Source of the DNA: Flavobacterium degerlachei
GTDB lineage: Bacteria > Bacteroidota > Bacteroidia > Flavobacteriales > Flavobacteriaceae
DNA: 64,000 nucleotides
Direction of reading: 5' to 3'
NCBI RefSeq assembly: GCF_900106645.1
Contig: NZ_FNMV01000003.1
Coordinates: forward strand, 1-64,000
Under the pieces are notes generated by a model, which was not told where the DNA came from, did no database searches, and worked only from the letters and a program-made list of their open reading frames with translations. Positions 43,517 to 52,847 of this stretch are shown here, piece after piece. Both the position numbers and the translations under genes were made by a program. Position 1 is the first letter of the stretch; the number at the start of each line of letters is the position of its first letter.

Positions 43517-43520
43517 AAGC

Positions 43521-44951
43521 TTATAAGTTTTCGATGAACTTGGTTAATAAATGAACTCCGTATGCTGTTGCATGTTTACTCTTGGCAAATTCGTCATCTC
43601 CAAAAGCTACTCCTGCAATATCAAGATGCGCCCAAGCTGGGTGCTCTTGTGTAAAATATTCCAAAAATTTAGCTGCACTTATCGCACCAGCGACTGGTTT
43701 TCCACTATAATTCTTTACATCAGCGATATCACTTTCTATATCCTGCTTATAAACATCCCAAAGTGGCAATTGCCATAAACGCTCTCCAATGGAGTCCCCT
43801 ACTTCTTGCAGTTTCTTTGAAATGGCTTCGTTATTAGTAAACAAAGCACCAGCTTCATATCCTAAAGTTCCCACACTGCTTCCTGTTAATGTGGCAATAT
43901 CTACTATATATTCTGGCTTGTAATTTTTAATTAAATAGGATAATCCGTCAGCCAAAACAAGACGTCCTTCAGCATCAGTATCTATAATTTCAATTGAATT
44001 CCCGCTATAACTGTGAATCACATCACTAGGCAAAAATGATTTGCTATCTACTGAATTCTCGGCACAGGGAACAATTGCAGTTACTTTTATAGGTAATTGC
44101 AAATCAGCTATAAGTTGCATCGCGCCAAATACAGCACCACCACCAGCCATATCACATTTCATATGAACCATTCCTGCGGTTTTTATATTTAAACCTCCTG
44201 TATCAAATGTGATTCCTTTTCCTACCAGTCCAACATGTTTTAAAGCTTCAGTTTCCTCTTTAGGACTGTACTTAATAATTACAAATTGCGGTTCGTTTTC
44301 GCTACCTTTTCCAACAGCCAAAAAAGCCCCTAAGCCTTCTATCTTGGATGCTTCCAAACCTAGAACTTCAACATCGAATCCGTATTTCTCACCTTTATCC
44401 AACGCCCATGTGGCCAAATATTTTGGCGTGACTTTGTTAGGTGGCAAATCAACCAGTTTAAGAGTCTCTAGTTGTGCACGTGCAATTTTTATGGCCTTAT
44501 TTATAGAATCGGTATGATCTTTATCAGATAAAATATCCAATTCAAAATCAGGATCTAAAAATGGATGATCTTCTTCTTTTTTGAAATGTCCTAAACTGTA
44601 AGTTCCTAGAAGCAATCCAGATATAGCGGCTTCCACTTCCTCAGAGCTAAATTCTGAAGGCAGTGACAGAGCCACGCTTTTTGCAAAAGTTTCTTTTTCC
44701 TTAGATGCTATCCTGCGAAATATCGTTTTTAACGACTTATAATCAATTGACTTACCTAACCCTATAAAAATAAAGGTATTGTCATTTTTTTCAACTAAAT
44801 AATGAGTGTCTTTTTTTCCGTAAAAAACTTTGGCAGAAACGGCTAAATCATCATATTTAATGGGAATTAAATTTTTAGCAGTCGTTTCAAAAACTGGAAT
44901 TAAAACTGTTCCCGAAAATTCTTTTAAGTTGTCAATTTTTTTTGTTTTCAT
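43521..44951 (-). CDS. Leucyl aminopeptidase (M17)
   Basis: The 476-residue protein has the M17 catalytic domain with the family signature IIDTDAEGRLVLADGL, which holds zinc ligands and the active-site Arg, and GLVGKGITFDTGG (Lys/Asp site). It is normally a cytoplasmic hexamer cutting N-terminal residues or dipeptides such as Cys-Gly. It follows the esterase gene with no gap (44952/44951) and precedes an ATP-grasp ligase by 4 bp. Confidence 0.9.
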   Translation of the reverse strand: MKTKKIDNLKEFSGTVLIPVFETTAKNLIPIKYDDLAVSAKVFYGKKDTHYLVEKNDNTFIFIGLGKSIDYKSLKTIFRRIASKEKETFAKSVALSLPSEFSSEEVEAAISGLLLGTYSLGHFKKEEDHPFLDPDFELDILSDKDHTDSINKAIKIARAQLETLKLVDLPPNKVTPKYLATWALDKGEKYGFDVEVLGLEASKIEGLGAFLAVGKGSENEPQFVIIKYSPKEETEALKHVGLVGKGITFDTGGLNIKTAGMVHMKCDMAGGGAVFGAMQLIADLQLPIKVTAIVPCAENSVDSKSFLPSDVIHSYSGNSIEIIDTDAEGRLVLADGLSYLIKNYKPEYIVDIATLTGSSVGTLGYEAGALFTNNEAISKKLQEVGDSIGERLWQLPLWDVYKQDIESDIADVKNYSGKPVAGAISAAKFLEYFTQEHPAWAHLDIAGVAFGDDEFAKSKHATAYGVHLLTKFIENL

Positions 44952-46088
44952 TTAATTGTCTTTATTGTTAAAAAACAGCCACTCAATTGCTTTAGGGAAT
45001 TCATCACTCCAATAGGTTTCGTTGTGCTTTCCCTGTTTATTGATGCTTAAATTAATTTTCATTTTATCTTTCACAAATTCACTTGAAAGCATTCGGTTTT
45101 TAAAACTTTTCACGTGTTCAATCATCGTTTCACTTTCATCACCACCCGCATATAAATAAATTTTAGTGTCGTTGATACTCTCATCTGCAATATTAATTTT
45201 CAGATCTGGCTTAACCCAAAGTGAAGGAGAGAAAATCATTAATTTCCCAAAAACTTCTGGATAGCGCAATCCACTAAAAATACTGATTAATCCGCCCATC
45301 GAACTACCTCCTATTCCTGTATTTTCTCTGTCTTTTTTTGTTCGAAAATTAATATCAACAAATGGCTTTAGGGTTTCAGTCACAAAACGGATGTATTTTT
45401 TTCCTTGCCCTTTTCCAAGGACACTTTTCCCTACACTATATTCCTTTACTCTATCCTCTTCGGCATGTTCTATGGCAATGACGATGATTTTACCTATTTT
45501 ATATTCAGACATTACAGCCAGCTTCTTGTCAATTTCCCAATTCCCGTACTCTGCACTTTCATTAAATAAATTTTGGGCATCCTGCAAATACATAACAGGA
45601 TAACGTTCATCAGAGCTGTCATAATCATGCGGAAGCAAAGCCCATATTTTTCGCGTTTTATTAAGCTGCGGAATTTCAAAAGCATCAGATATAAGCATCA
45701 GCTGCGGTAAGAAATTTTGTCTGAAAGGCAACCAGTTTTTACGCCATCTTGCTACATGTTCTTTCTGAATCCCCGTGTGTTTCATTGTTGATCTGTTTTC
45801 AGTACGATTACCCGCACTGTCAATTTCTACTTCACTCCAATCTCCCTTGGTGAATTTATATAAAAGAGTCTCCGGATAATCAAAATCGTGGGTGAATTTG
45901 TAGTGATACAAACCAGCTCCAACTCTCTCCATCATAAACTCTTTATCCTGAGTACGCCATTCGTTAAAATTTCCCGAAAGGTATACTGGACGTGAATCAT
46001 CTTCATCAGTGGTTAATATGAAATGGAGTCCTGTTTTTATAATTGTATGATTTAAATCTTTAGTACGCGTTTCAATATCAAAATTCAT
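44952..46088 (-). CDS. Esterase with N-terminal CBM48-like domain
   Basis: I choose the ATG at 46088 (MNFDIETRTKDLNHTI), where the folded domain begins; the open frame extends 29 more residues. The product of about 378 residues has an N-terminal early-set/CBM48-like domain (VYLSGNFNEWRTQ ... LYKFTKGDW), then an Fes/IroE-type esterase domain (YPVMYLQDAQNLF; nucleophile GGSSMGGLIS). There is no signal peptide, so it is cytoplasmic. The fusion suggests a ligand with a carbohydrate-like or polymer part, but this is a guess. First gene of the cluster with M17 and ATP-grasp. Confidence 0.8.
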   Translation of the reverse strand: MNFDIETRTKDLNHTIIKTGLHFILTTDEDDSRPVYLSGNFNEWRTQDKEFMMERVGAGLYHYKFTHDFDYPETLLYKFTKGDWSEVEIDSAGNRTENRSTMKHTGIQKEHVARWRKNWLPFRQNFLPQLMLISDAFEIPQLNKTRKIWALLPHDYDSSDERYPVMYLQDAQNLFNESAEYGNWEIDKKLAVMSEYKIGKIIVIAIEHAEEDRVKEYSVGKSVLGKGQGKKYIRFVTETLKPFVDINFRTKKDRENTGIGGSSMGGLISIFSGLRYPEVFGKLMIFSPSLWVKPDLKINIADESINDTKIYLYAGGDESETMIEHVKSFKNRMLSSEFVKDKMKINLSINKQGKHNETYWSDEFPKAIEWLFFNNKDN

Positions 46089-46150
46089 AAATCTATTGTG
46101 GTATTTTTTTAATATAAATAGTAAATATAAGGGATTGTCTTTTGATAAAA

Positions 46151-46199
46151 AAGAAAAAAGAAACCCCAACAGCAAATGAATTCGCTATTGGGGTTTCTG
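46151..46199 (-). terminator. Terminator of the his operon
   Basis: AGAAACCCCAA pairs with TTGGGGTTTCT around an 18-base loop. The A-run before it gives a T-run on the minus strand. It lies 26 bp beyond the hisIE stop codon. Confidence 0.85.
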
Positions 46200-46224
46200 T
46201 AATACTATTAACAAGGAAATTTAT

Positions 46225-46824
46225 CTACTTCTGACGACTTTTTAGTACTTCTACAACATCATCAATTTTGAATCCTTTGGCTTGAAGAAGAATAAGGTAA
46301 TGAAATAGCAAATCGGCACTTTCACTTAGAAACAAATCATCGTTGTCATCTTTGGCTTCTATAACCACTTCAACAGCTTCCTCACCTACCTTTTGAGCGA
46401 TTTTGTTCATTCCCAATTTGAACAATGAAGCCACATAACTTTTTTCAGAATCGGCGTTATTTTTTCGAAGTTCAATAGTGTCTTCTAATGTTGAAATAAA
46501 TCCATAATCTGATTTATTTTCTGTTTGCCAGCAAGTGTCAGCACCTGTATGGCAAGTTGGTCCCACCGGTTTTGCTTGAATTAACAAGGTATCACCATCA
46601 CAGTCATTTTTGATATCAACCAAATTCAAAAAATTTCCACTCTCTTCTCCTTTTGTCCAAAGTCTTTGCTTAGAACGACTGAAAAAAGTTACTTTTTGTG
46701 TTTCAACTGTTTTTTGATACGCTTCCGCATTCATGTAACCCAACATCAAAACGGCTTTAGTTTCACTGTCTTGTATAATTGCTGGAATTAATCCGTCTGC
46801 GCTTTTTGAAAAATCTATGTTCAT
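46225..46824 (-). CDS. hisIE: Bifunctional phosphoribosyl-AMP cyclohydrolase / phosphoribosyl-ATP pyrophosphatase
   Basis: The 199-residue protein fuses the HisI cyclohydrolase (residues about 1-105, with FFSRSKQRLWTKGEESGN, DCDGDTLL and HTGADTCW for metal binding) and the HisE pyrophosphohydrolase (about 110-199, with EEAVEVVIEAKD). It carries out steps 2 and 3 of histidine synthesis in the cytoplasm. Last gene of the his operon, 77 bp after hisF. Confidence 0.95.
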   Translation of the reverse strand: MNIDFSKSADGLIPAIIQDSETKAVLMLGYMNAEAYQKTVETQKVTFFSRSKQRLWTKGEESGNFLNLVDIKNDCDGDTLLIQAKPVGPTCHTGADTCWQTENKSDYGFISTLEDTIELRKNNADSEKSYVASLFKLGMNKIAQKVGEEAVEVVIEAKDDNDDLFLSESADLLFHYLILLQAKGFKIDDVVEVLKSRQK

Positions 46825-46901
46825 TTTTTATAATTTAATGATTAAAAGATACAAATATTGAAAGATTTTACCTCTGACTTCTTTACTCTTTTTTCTATGT
46901 T

Positions 46902-47657
46902 CTACAATCTCACCTCGATATTATTATTCTTCAATTCTTGTTTTAAGGTCTTAATTTCAATCTCTTTAAAATGAAATACACTTGCGGCCAAAGCTGCATC
47001 TGCTTTTCCAACTGCAAAACTATCTACAAAATGCTGTATATTTCCAGCACCTCCAGAAGCAATAATCGGGATATTTACCAATGTTGATAATTTAGCCAAA
47101 GCTTCATTAGCAAAACCATTTTTAGTTCCGTCATTATCCATTGAAGTAAACAAGATTTCTCCCGCGCCTCTATCTGCCACTTCCACTGCCCAATTAAATA
47201 GATTTAATTCAGTAGGTACTTTTCCTCCAACCAAATGTACTACCCATTCACCGGCAATCTGTTTTGCATCAATTGCAACAACTACACATTGGCTTCCAAA
47301 TTTTTGCGCCAAATCATTGATCAACTGCGGATTTTTTACCGCCGATGAATTGATAGACACTTTATCAGCCCCGTTTTGCAACAAAATGGCAACATCTTCT
47401 ACAGATGAGATTCCACCACCAACGGTAAACGGAATATTGATTGTAGAAGCCACTTTTCGAACTAAGTCAATCAATGTTTTTCTTTGCTCTTCAGTTGCTG
47501 AAATATCTAGAAATACCAATTCATCAGCGCCTTCATCTGAATAAATTTTTGCCAGTTCAACAGGATCACCTGCATCTCGTAAATCTACAAAATTTACGCC
47601 TTTAACGGTACGACCGTTTTTTATATCTAGGCAGGGTATAATTCTTTTTGTTAACAT
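46902..47657 (-). CDS. hisF: Imidazole glycerol phosphate synthase, cyclase subunit
   Basis: The 251-residue TIM barrel starts [23 protein letters not shown], with catalytic D11 and the second Asp in VVVAIDAKQ (about residue 130), and phosphate sites VGGGIS and ASGGAG. It works with HisH to form the imidazole ring. It is separated from hisA by 71 bp that include a long palindromic repeat, which may affect expression. Confidence 0.97.
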   Translation of the reverse strand: MLTKRIIPCLDIKNGRTVKGVNFVDLRDAGDPVELAKIYSDEGADELVFLDISATEEQRKTLIDLVRKVASTINIPFTVGGGISSVEDVAILLQNGADKVSINSSAVKNPQLINDLAQKFGSQCVVVAIDAKQIAGEWVVHLVGGKVPTELNLFNWAVEVADRGAGEILFTSMDNDGTKNGFANEALAKLSTLVNIPIIASGGAGNIQHFVDSFAVGKADAALAASVFHFKEIEIKTLKQELKNNNIEVRL

Positions 47658-47674
47658 GATTTTTTTCGTTTTGT

Positions 47675-47716
47675 GTAGAGACGCACTGCAGTGCGTCTCT
47701 ACCGTGTGCGTCTCTA
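47675..47716. repeat. Palindromic repeat in the hisA-hisF gap
   Basis: Positions 47675-47702 are a perfect 28-bp palindrome (GTAGAGACGCACTG and its complement), immediately followed by a partial copy (GTGCGTCTCT at 47707-47716). GC-rich palindromes with this core (AGAGACGCAC) are, to my memory, widespread intergenic repeats in Bacteroidetes and cyanobacteria. It lies inside the his mRNA, where it would form a strong hairpin before hisF. Confidence 0.75.
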
Positions 47717-47728
47717 AAAAATTTGAAT

Positions 47729-48451
47729 TTATGCTATAATATATTGTTCCAATTGTTTCAACGAGATCCGTCCTTCATAAATTGCTTTTCCAATGATCGT
47801 ACCTTCACAACCTAATTCGTCCAGTTTAGGCAATTCATCAAATGTAGAAATTCCACCTGAAGCAATTAATTTAATTCCTTGGGCTTCCGCCAAAATCTTC
47901 GCGTACAAATCAAAAGAAGGACCTTCTAGCATTCCATCTTTAGCAATATCAGTGCAAATAACGTACTGAATTCCTTTAGCCTGATAATCTTGAATGAAAG
48001 GAACTAAATCTTCGTTAGACTCTTCTAACCAACCTGAAACGGCTACTTTTTCATTATTAGCATCTGCTCCAAGGATAATTTTATCTGCTCCGTATTCAGC
48101 GATCCATTTTTCGAAAATCGCTCTGTTTTTTACAGCAATACTTCCACCTGTGATTTGGTTAGCACCACTTTCGAAGGCAATCTTCAAATCGGCATCAGAT
48201 TTCAATCCACCGCCAAAATCAATTTTCAAACTCGTTTGAGTAGCGATTTGTTCCAATATTTTATAATTGACTATTTGGCTTGATTTGGCTCCATCTAAAT
48301 CAACCAAATGCAAGTATTCTATTCCGTGTGCTTCAAATGATTTAGCCACTTCCAGCGGGTTTTCATTGTATATGATCTTAGTGTTGTAATCCCCTTTTGA
48401 TAAACGGACACATTTTCCGTCGATGATGTCTATGGCTGGTATTATACGCAT
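47729..48451 (-). CDS. hisA: Phosphoribosylformimino-5-aminoimidazole carboxamide ribotide isomerase
   Basis: The 240-residue TIM barrel starts [22 protein letters not shown], with catalytic D8, the second Asp in [10 protein letters not shown] (about residue 127) and phosphate sites IDFGGGLK and IASGGIS. It catalyses step 4, opening the ribose ring. It is 14 bp after hisH. Confidence 0.97.
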   Translation of the reverse strand: MRIIPAIDIIDGKCVRLSKGDYNTKIIYNENPLEVAKSFEAHGIEYLHLVDLDGAKSSQIVNYKILEQIATQTSLKIDFGGGLKSDADLKIAFESGANQITGGSIAVKNRAIFEKWIAEYGADKIILGADANNEKVAVSGWLEESNEDLVPFIQDYQAKGIQYVICTDIAKDGMLEGPSFDLYAKILAEAQGIKLIASGGISTFDELPKLDELGCEGTIIGKAIYEGRISLKQLEQYIIA

Positions 48452-48465
48452 AATTTTTTTCAGGT

Positions 48466-49095
48466 TTAAAGTTTTAGGAAATTTCCAAGAATTTTTTCTC
48501 CTACATCACCGCTTTTTTCAGGGTGAAATTGGGTTCCGTAAAAATTGTCTTTTTGTAATGCCGAAGCATATTCCACTTCGTAGTTAGTAGTCGCAATTGA
48601 TTCTGCACAATTGGGCGCGTAAAAACTGTGTACCAAATACATGTATTCATTTTCAGAAACACCTTTAAATAAATCTGATTTGAGGTTGTAAATATTATTC
48701 CACCCCATTTGTGGTACTTTTACTTTTGATGAAAATTTGAGTATGTCTACATCAAAAATTCCCAATCCTTTCGTATCTCCTTCTTGAGTATGATTGCACA
48801 TCAATTGCATTCCCAAACAGATTCCCAAAACAGGTTGTTTCAATGTTGGTATTAAAGTATCTAAACCACTTTCTAAAAGCATCTCCATCGCTGAACTCGC
48901 TTCACCTACACCAGGAAAAATTACTTTATCGGCTGCTTTTATCTCGGCTGGATCATTACTCAAAACCGCCTTAAATCCCAATCTTTCGATAGCAAACATA
49001 ATGCTTTGAATATTTCCTGCTCCGTAATTTATGATTACAAGCCTCTCAGCCCCCGAAGGGGGAGTTGAAGAAGATTGTGTTTTTTCTTGATCCAT
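48466..49095 (-). CDS. hisH: Imidazole glycerol phosphate synthase, glutamine amidotransferase subunit, with unusual N-terminal extension
   Basis: The 209-residue protein is a class I amidotransferase with the nucleophile Cys in GICLGMQLM and His/Glu in [11 protein letters not shown]; it feeds ammonia to HisF. The normal start of the family, [10 protein letters not shown], begins only at residue 19. The first 18 residues ([18 protein letters not shown]) are encoded partly by a palindromic CCCCCTTCGGGGG repeat (49045-49066). No alternative ATG sits closer to the domain. The extension therefore appears to be a translated repeat. Confidence 0.93.
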   Translation of the reverse strand: MDQEKTQSSSTPPSGAERLVIINYGAGNIQSIMFAIERLGFKAVLSNDPAEIKAADKVIFPGVGEASSAMEMLLESGLDTLIPTLKQPVLGICLGMQLMCNHTQEGDTKGLGIFDVDILKFSSKVKVPQMGWNNIYNLKSDLFKGVSENEYMYLVHSFYAPNCAESIATTNYEVEYASALQKDNFYGTQFHPEKSGDVGEKILGNFLKL

Positions 49096-49152
49096 AATAT
49101 TTTTCTAAACTAATTTATATGCCCATTAATTCCCCCTTCGGGGGTTAGGGGG
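49045..49152. repeat. Inverted pair of CCCCCTTCGGGGG repeats flanking the hisH start
   Basis: One copy (49050-49062) lies in the first codons of hisH; the second, opposite copy (49132-49144) lies in the hisB-hisH gap, next to the hisB stop. They share 14 bases in inverted orientation, so the hisH start codon lies in the loop of a possible GC-rich stem. Each copy also forms its own 5-bp hairpin. Repeats of the form AGCCCCCGAAGGGGGA are common intergenic elements in flavobacteria. Confidence 0.7.
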
Positions 49153-50289
49153 CTACAGCATCCCTTTCGTACTTGGTAAAATCATCTTTTCGGTATCACG
49201 TTTTACGGCAACCTTAATTGCTTTGGCGAAAGCCTTAAAAATGGCCTCAATTTTATGGTGCTCGTTTTGTCCTTCTGCTTTGATATTGATATTGGCTTTT
49301 GCCCCATCTGAGAATGATTTAAAAAAGTGCAAGAACATTTCTGTTGGCATTTTCCCAACCATTTCACGTTTGAATTCAGTTTCCCAAACTAGCCAGTTTC
49401 TTCCTCCAAAGTCAATCGCTACTTGTGCTAAACAATCGTCCATTGGTAAACAAAAACCGTAACGCTCAATCCCCAGTTTATTCCCTAATGCTTTCGCAAA
49501 AACTTCTCCAAGAGCAATAGCAGTGTCTTCAATAGTATGATGCTCATCAACTTCTAAATCTCCTTTTACAAGAATTTCTAAATCCATTTGTCCGTGGCGT
49601 GCAATTTGGTCAAGCATATGATCAAAAAAGGCAATTCCAGTTTCGATTTTGCTTTTTCCAGTTCCATCCAGATTAAGATTGATGTATATGTCTGTTTCAT
49701 TCGTTTTTCTAGAAATAGTAGTTGAACGTGCTTCTAGTTTTAAAAACTCATAAATCACTTTCCAGTCTGTACTTTGCAAAGTAATTACAGAGTCTAATTC
49801 TTCTCTTTTTGCAGCAATTTCAGTACTTCCAGCACCCTCAGTCGTGTTCATGAAAATTGCTTGCGCTCCTAGGTTTTTGGCTAGTTCTACATCCGTTAAA
49901 CGATCCCCTAAAACAAATGAATTCGCTAAATCGTAGGCTGGATTATCTATATATTTTGTCAACATTCCCGTTCTGGGCTTGCGTGTAGGTGCGTTATCTT
50001 CAGGAAAAGAGCGATCTACAAAAATGTCGTCAAAAAGGATTCCTTCATTTTCAAAAGCCCTCAATATGAAATTTTGCGTAGGCCAAAATGTGTCTTCAGG
50101 AAAACTATCCGTTCCAAGACCGTCTTGATTGGTTACCATTACTAATTCATATTCCAATTCATTGGCGATTTTAGCCAAATATTGAAATGACTTTGGATAA
50201 AATTCTAATTTATCTAAACTGTCTAATTGATATCCTTCTGGTTCTAAAACAATCGTTCCGTCACGATCGATAAAAAGTACTTTTTTCAT
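49153..50289 (-). CDS. hisB: Bifunctional histidinol-phosphatase / imidazoleglycerol-phosphate dehydratase
   Basis: The 378-residue fusion has an N-terminal HAD phosphatase ([10 protein letters not shown], with the two catalytic Asp; [20 protein letters not shown]) and a C-terminal dehydratase of about 195 residues with the paired metal motifs [10 protein letters not shown] and NEHHKIEAI. It catalyses steps 6 and 8. The fusion is usual in Bacteroidetes and enteric bacteria. 19 bp downstream of hisC. Confidence 0.97.
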   Translation of the reverse strand: MKKVLFIDRDGTIVLEPEGYQLDSLDKLEFYPKSFQYLAKIANELEYELVMVTNQDGLGTDSFPEDTFWPTQNFILRAFENEGILFDDIFVDRSFPEDNAPTRKPRTGMLTKYIDNPAYDLANSFVLGDRLTDVELAKNLGAQAIFMNTTEGAGSTEIAAKREELDSVITLQSTDWKVIYEFLKLEARSTTISRKTNETDIYINLNLDGTGKSKIETGIAFFDHMLDQIARHGQMDLEILVKGDLEVDEHHTIEDTAIALGEVFAKALGNKLGIERYGFCLPMDDCLAQVAIDFGGRNWLVWETEFKREMVGKMPTEMFLHFFKSFSDGAKANINIKAEGQNEHHKIEAIFKAFAKAIKVAVKRDTEKMILPSTKGML

Positions 50290-50308
50290 TTTATAATTCT
50301 TTTGAAAA

Positions 50309-51358
50309 TTAGCTAATCGCTAATAATGCATCCATTAATTTTTTATTTTCTTCTGCTGTCCCAATAGTTAATCGTAGGGTATTTTCACATAACGGCTGAG
50401 TTGTCCTGTTTCTAATAACAATTCCTTTAGCTATTAATTCATTGTAGCGTTTGCTGGCATCATCTACTTTAATCAAAACGAAATTCGCTTCAGTAGGATA
50501 TATTTTTGATACAAATTTTACTTCATCTAAAACTTTAAGTAAATCTTCTCTTTGCATTATAATTGAGTCAATTTCGAGTTGAATTTTTTCTTTGTCTGCT
50601 AATCTTTCCAAAGCCCTTTTTTGCGTCAGTTCATTTACATTATAAGGTGGTTTGATTTTATTCAAAACACCAATAATTGCACTAGAAGCGTAACAAATTC
50701 CTAAACGAATTCCTGCCAAGCCATAGGCTTTTGACAAGGTTTGCGTAATTATCAAATTAGGATATTCGTCCAATTCATTTAACCAACTTTGCTTTTTTGA
50801 AAAATCAATATATGCCTCGTCAATAACTACCAATCCCTTAAAATTTTGCAGTAAAGTTACCACACTTTCATCCGAAAAAGTATTCCCGGTAGGGTTGTTT
50901 GGCGAACATAAAAAGATCATTTTAGTATTCTCATCGACAGCATCAAGAATAGCATCAATTTCCGGTTGGAAATCTGTAGAAAGTAGTACTTCTCTATTCG
51001 CAACTGCATTAATATTTGCCAAAACGCCATACATTCCATATGTGGGTGGCAATGTGATTACATTGTCCACATTTGGTTCGCAAAAAGCTCTGAACAATAG
51101 ATCTAATACTTCATCACTACCGTTTCCAAGTAAAATTTGATTGGCTTGCAGGTTTCTTTGTTTTGCTAAAACTGCTTTCACGCTGCTTTGCTGTGGATCT
51201 GGATAACGATTTACCCCACTTTGATAAGGGTTTTCATTGGCATCCAAAAAAATCATTTGAGCAACATCAAAATCCTTAAATTCATCACGAGCCGATGAGT
51301 ACGGTTTCATGGTTTTTACGTTCTCACGAACTAAATTATTTATATCGAAATTTTCCAT
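50309..51358 (-). CDS. hisC: Histidinol-phosphate aminotransferase
   Basis: The 349-residue PLP enzyme of fold type I has the cofactor lysine K210 in [12 protein letters not shown], the Asp in VIDEAYIDF, and CSPNNPTGN. The length is normal. It transfers an amino group from glutamate to imidazole acetol phosphate (step 7). Position in the operon: between hisD and hisB. Confidence 0.96.
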   Translation of the reverse strand: MENFDINNLVRENVKTMKPYSSARDEFKDFDVAQMIFLDANENPYQSGVNRYPDPQQSSVKAVLAKQRNLQANQILLGNGSDEVLDLLFRAFCEPNVDNVITLPPTYGMYGVLANINAVANREVLLSTDFQPEIDAILDAVDENTKMIFLCSPNNPTGNTFSDESVVTLLQNFKGLVVIDEAYIDFSKKQSWLNELDEYPNLIITQTLSKAYGLAGIRLGICYASSAIIGVLNKIKPPYNVNELTQKRALERLADKEKIQLEIDSIIMQREDLLKVLDEVKFVSKIYPTEANFVLIKVDDASKRYNELIAKGIVIRNRTTQPLCENTLRLTIGTAEENKKLMDALLAIS

Positions 51359-51451
51359 TTTCCTATTTTAAAAAGAGTAAAGAATTTAGGGAATAGAACA
51401 AAGATTTACTGTAGTTCTAAATGTATATCTATTTTCTTTATTCTATGTTCT

Positions 51452-52735
51452 TTATTCTAAACTCTTCAATCTCAAAGTAACGGCATGCTTATGTGCTTGC
51501 AATCCTTCAGCTTCAGCCATAACTTCAATGGCTTTTCCAATTTTCTGAATTCCGACTTCAGATATTTTTTGAAAAGTCATTGATTTAGTGAAACTATCTA
51601 GATTTACACCACTATAATTCTTTGCGTAACCGTTTGTCGGCAATGTATGGTTTGTTCCTGAAGCATAATCTCCAGCACTCTCTGGCGTATAATTCCCAAT
51701 AAAAACCGAACCTGCATTTTCAATTCCGTCAATATAAAAATCATCATTGGCAGTACAAACAATAAAGTGCTCTGGTCCGTATTCATTGATTAATTCTAAA
51801 GCTGTCGAATCGTTTGCGACATAAATCAACTTTGAATTTGCGATTGCTTTTTCTGCAATTTCTTTTCTAGGTAACTGCTCTAACTGAAGTTGAATTTCAT
51901 CTTCAACAGCATCAATCAGATTTTTAGAAGTAGAAACCAAAATAACCTGACTATCCGTTCCGTGTTCTGCTTGCGACAATAAATCCGAGGCTACAAAAGC
52001 GGGAACAGCAATGTCATCAGCTACAACCAACAATTCAGAAGGTCCAGCAGGCATATCAATTGCAACACCATATTGTGTCGCTAATTGCTTAGCAACAGTT
52101 ACAAATTGATTTCCTGGTCCAAATATTTTATATACTTTAGGGATTGTTTGAGTACCAAAGGTCAGACCGGCAATCGCTTGAATTCCTCCTACTTTTAAAA
52201 TTTTAGTTACGCCACATAATTGAGCCGCGTATAAAATCGCTGGATTTATATTTCCTTGTTTATCTGGAGGTGAACACAAGACAATTTCTTTACACCCTGC
52301 AATATTTGCAGGAACAGCCAACATTAAAACCGTTGAAAACAAAGGAGCTGTACCACCAGGAATATACAAACCAATTTTTTGAATCGGTCTTTTTTCCTGC
52401 CAGCATTGTACACCTTCTACCGTTTCTACTTCCACTTTGGCTGTTTTTTGAGCCGCATGAAACTTTTCGATATTGCTTTTAGCTAATTGAATTGCTTCCT
52501 TCAATTCAGTAGGAACAGCAGCAACAGCCGTTTCAATTTCCTGTATAGAAACTTCTAGATTTTCAAAATTGACACCGTCGAAAATCGAAGTGTATTTTGC
52601 GACAGCTTCATCCCCTTTCTTCTGAACTTCTTTGAAAATTTCTTTTACTGTAAGTTCAATATCGTCGACCGTTTTTGTAGGTCGCTCCAAGATTTCTGAC
52701 CAAGTATCGGGTTTCGGGCTATATATTTTATTCAT
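51452..52735 (-). CDS. hisD: Histidinol dehydrogenase
   Basis: I choose the ATG at 52735 (MNKIYSPKPDTWSEIL); the in-frame ATG at 52765 would add ten unconserved residues. The 427-residue enzyme has GLYIPGGTAPLFS, FGPGNQFV, DMPAGPSE and the zinc/active-site part SQAEHGTDSQ and GPEHF. It oxidises histidinol to histidine in two NAD-dependent steps (9 and 10). Gap to hisC 93 bp. Confidence 0.96.
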   Translation of the reverse strand: MNKIYSPKPDTWSEILERPTKTVDDIELTVKEIFKEVQKKGDEAVAKYTSIFDGVNFENLEVSIQEIETAVAAVPTELKEAIQLAKSNIEKFHAAQKTAKVEVETVEGVQCWQEKRPIQKIGLYIPGGTAPLFSTVLMLAVPANIAGCKEIVLCSPPDKQGNINPAILYAAQLCGVTKILKVGGIQAIAGLTFGTQTIPKVYKIFGPGNQFVTVAKQLATQYGVAIDMPAGPSELLVVADDIAVPAFVASDLLSQAEHGTDSQVILVSTSKNLIDAVEDEIQLQLEQLPRKEIAEKAIANSKLIYVANDSTALELINEYGPEHFIVCTANDDFYIDGIENAGSVFIGNYTPESAGDYASGTNHTLPTNGYAKNYSGVNLDSFTKSMTFQKISEVGIQKIGKAIEVMAEAEGLQAHKHAVTLRLKSLE

Positions 52736-52847
52736 CGTTTTTTGGTTTAACAGCAAAGCTCGCAAAGAGTTTTCGCAAAGTTTGCTAAAGTATCAACTAC
52801 TAAGTTTTGCTCAACTTTATAATTCATACTTAATAATTTATAATTAT

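Noticed and set aside
46860..46900. Similar T-rich strings (TTCTATGTTCT) before the hisF and hisD stop codons, 46889 and 51440
   Set aside because: Short low-complexity matches in AT-rich DNA, not convincing as a repeat family.
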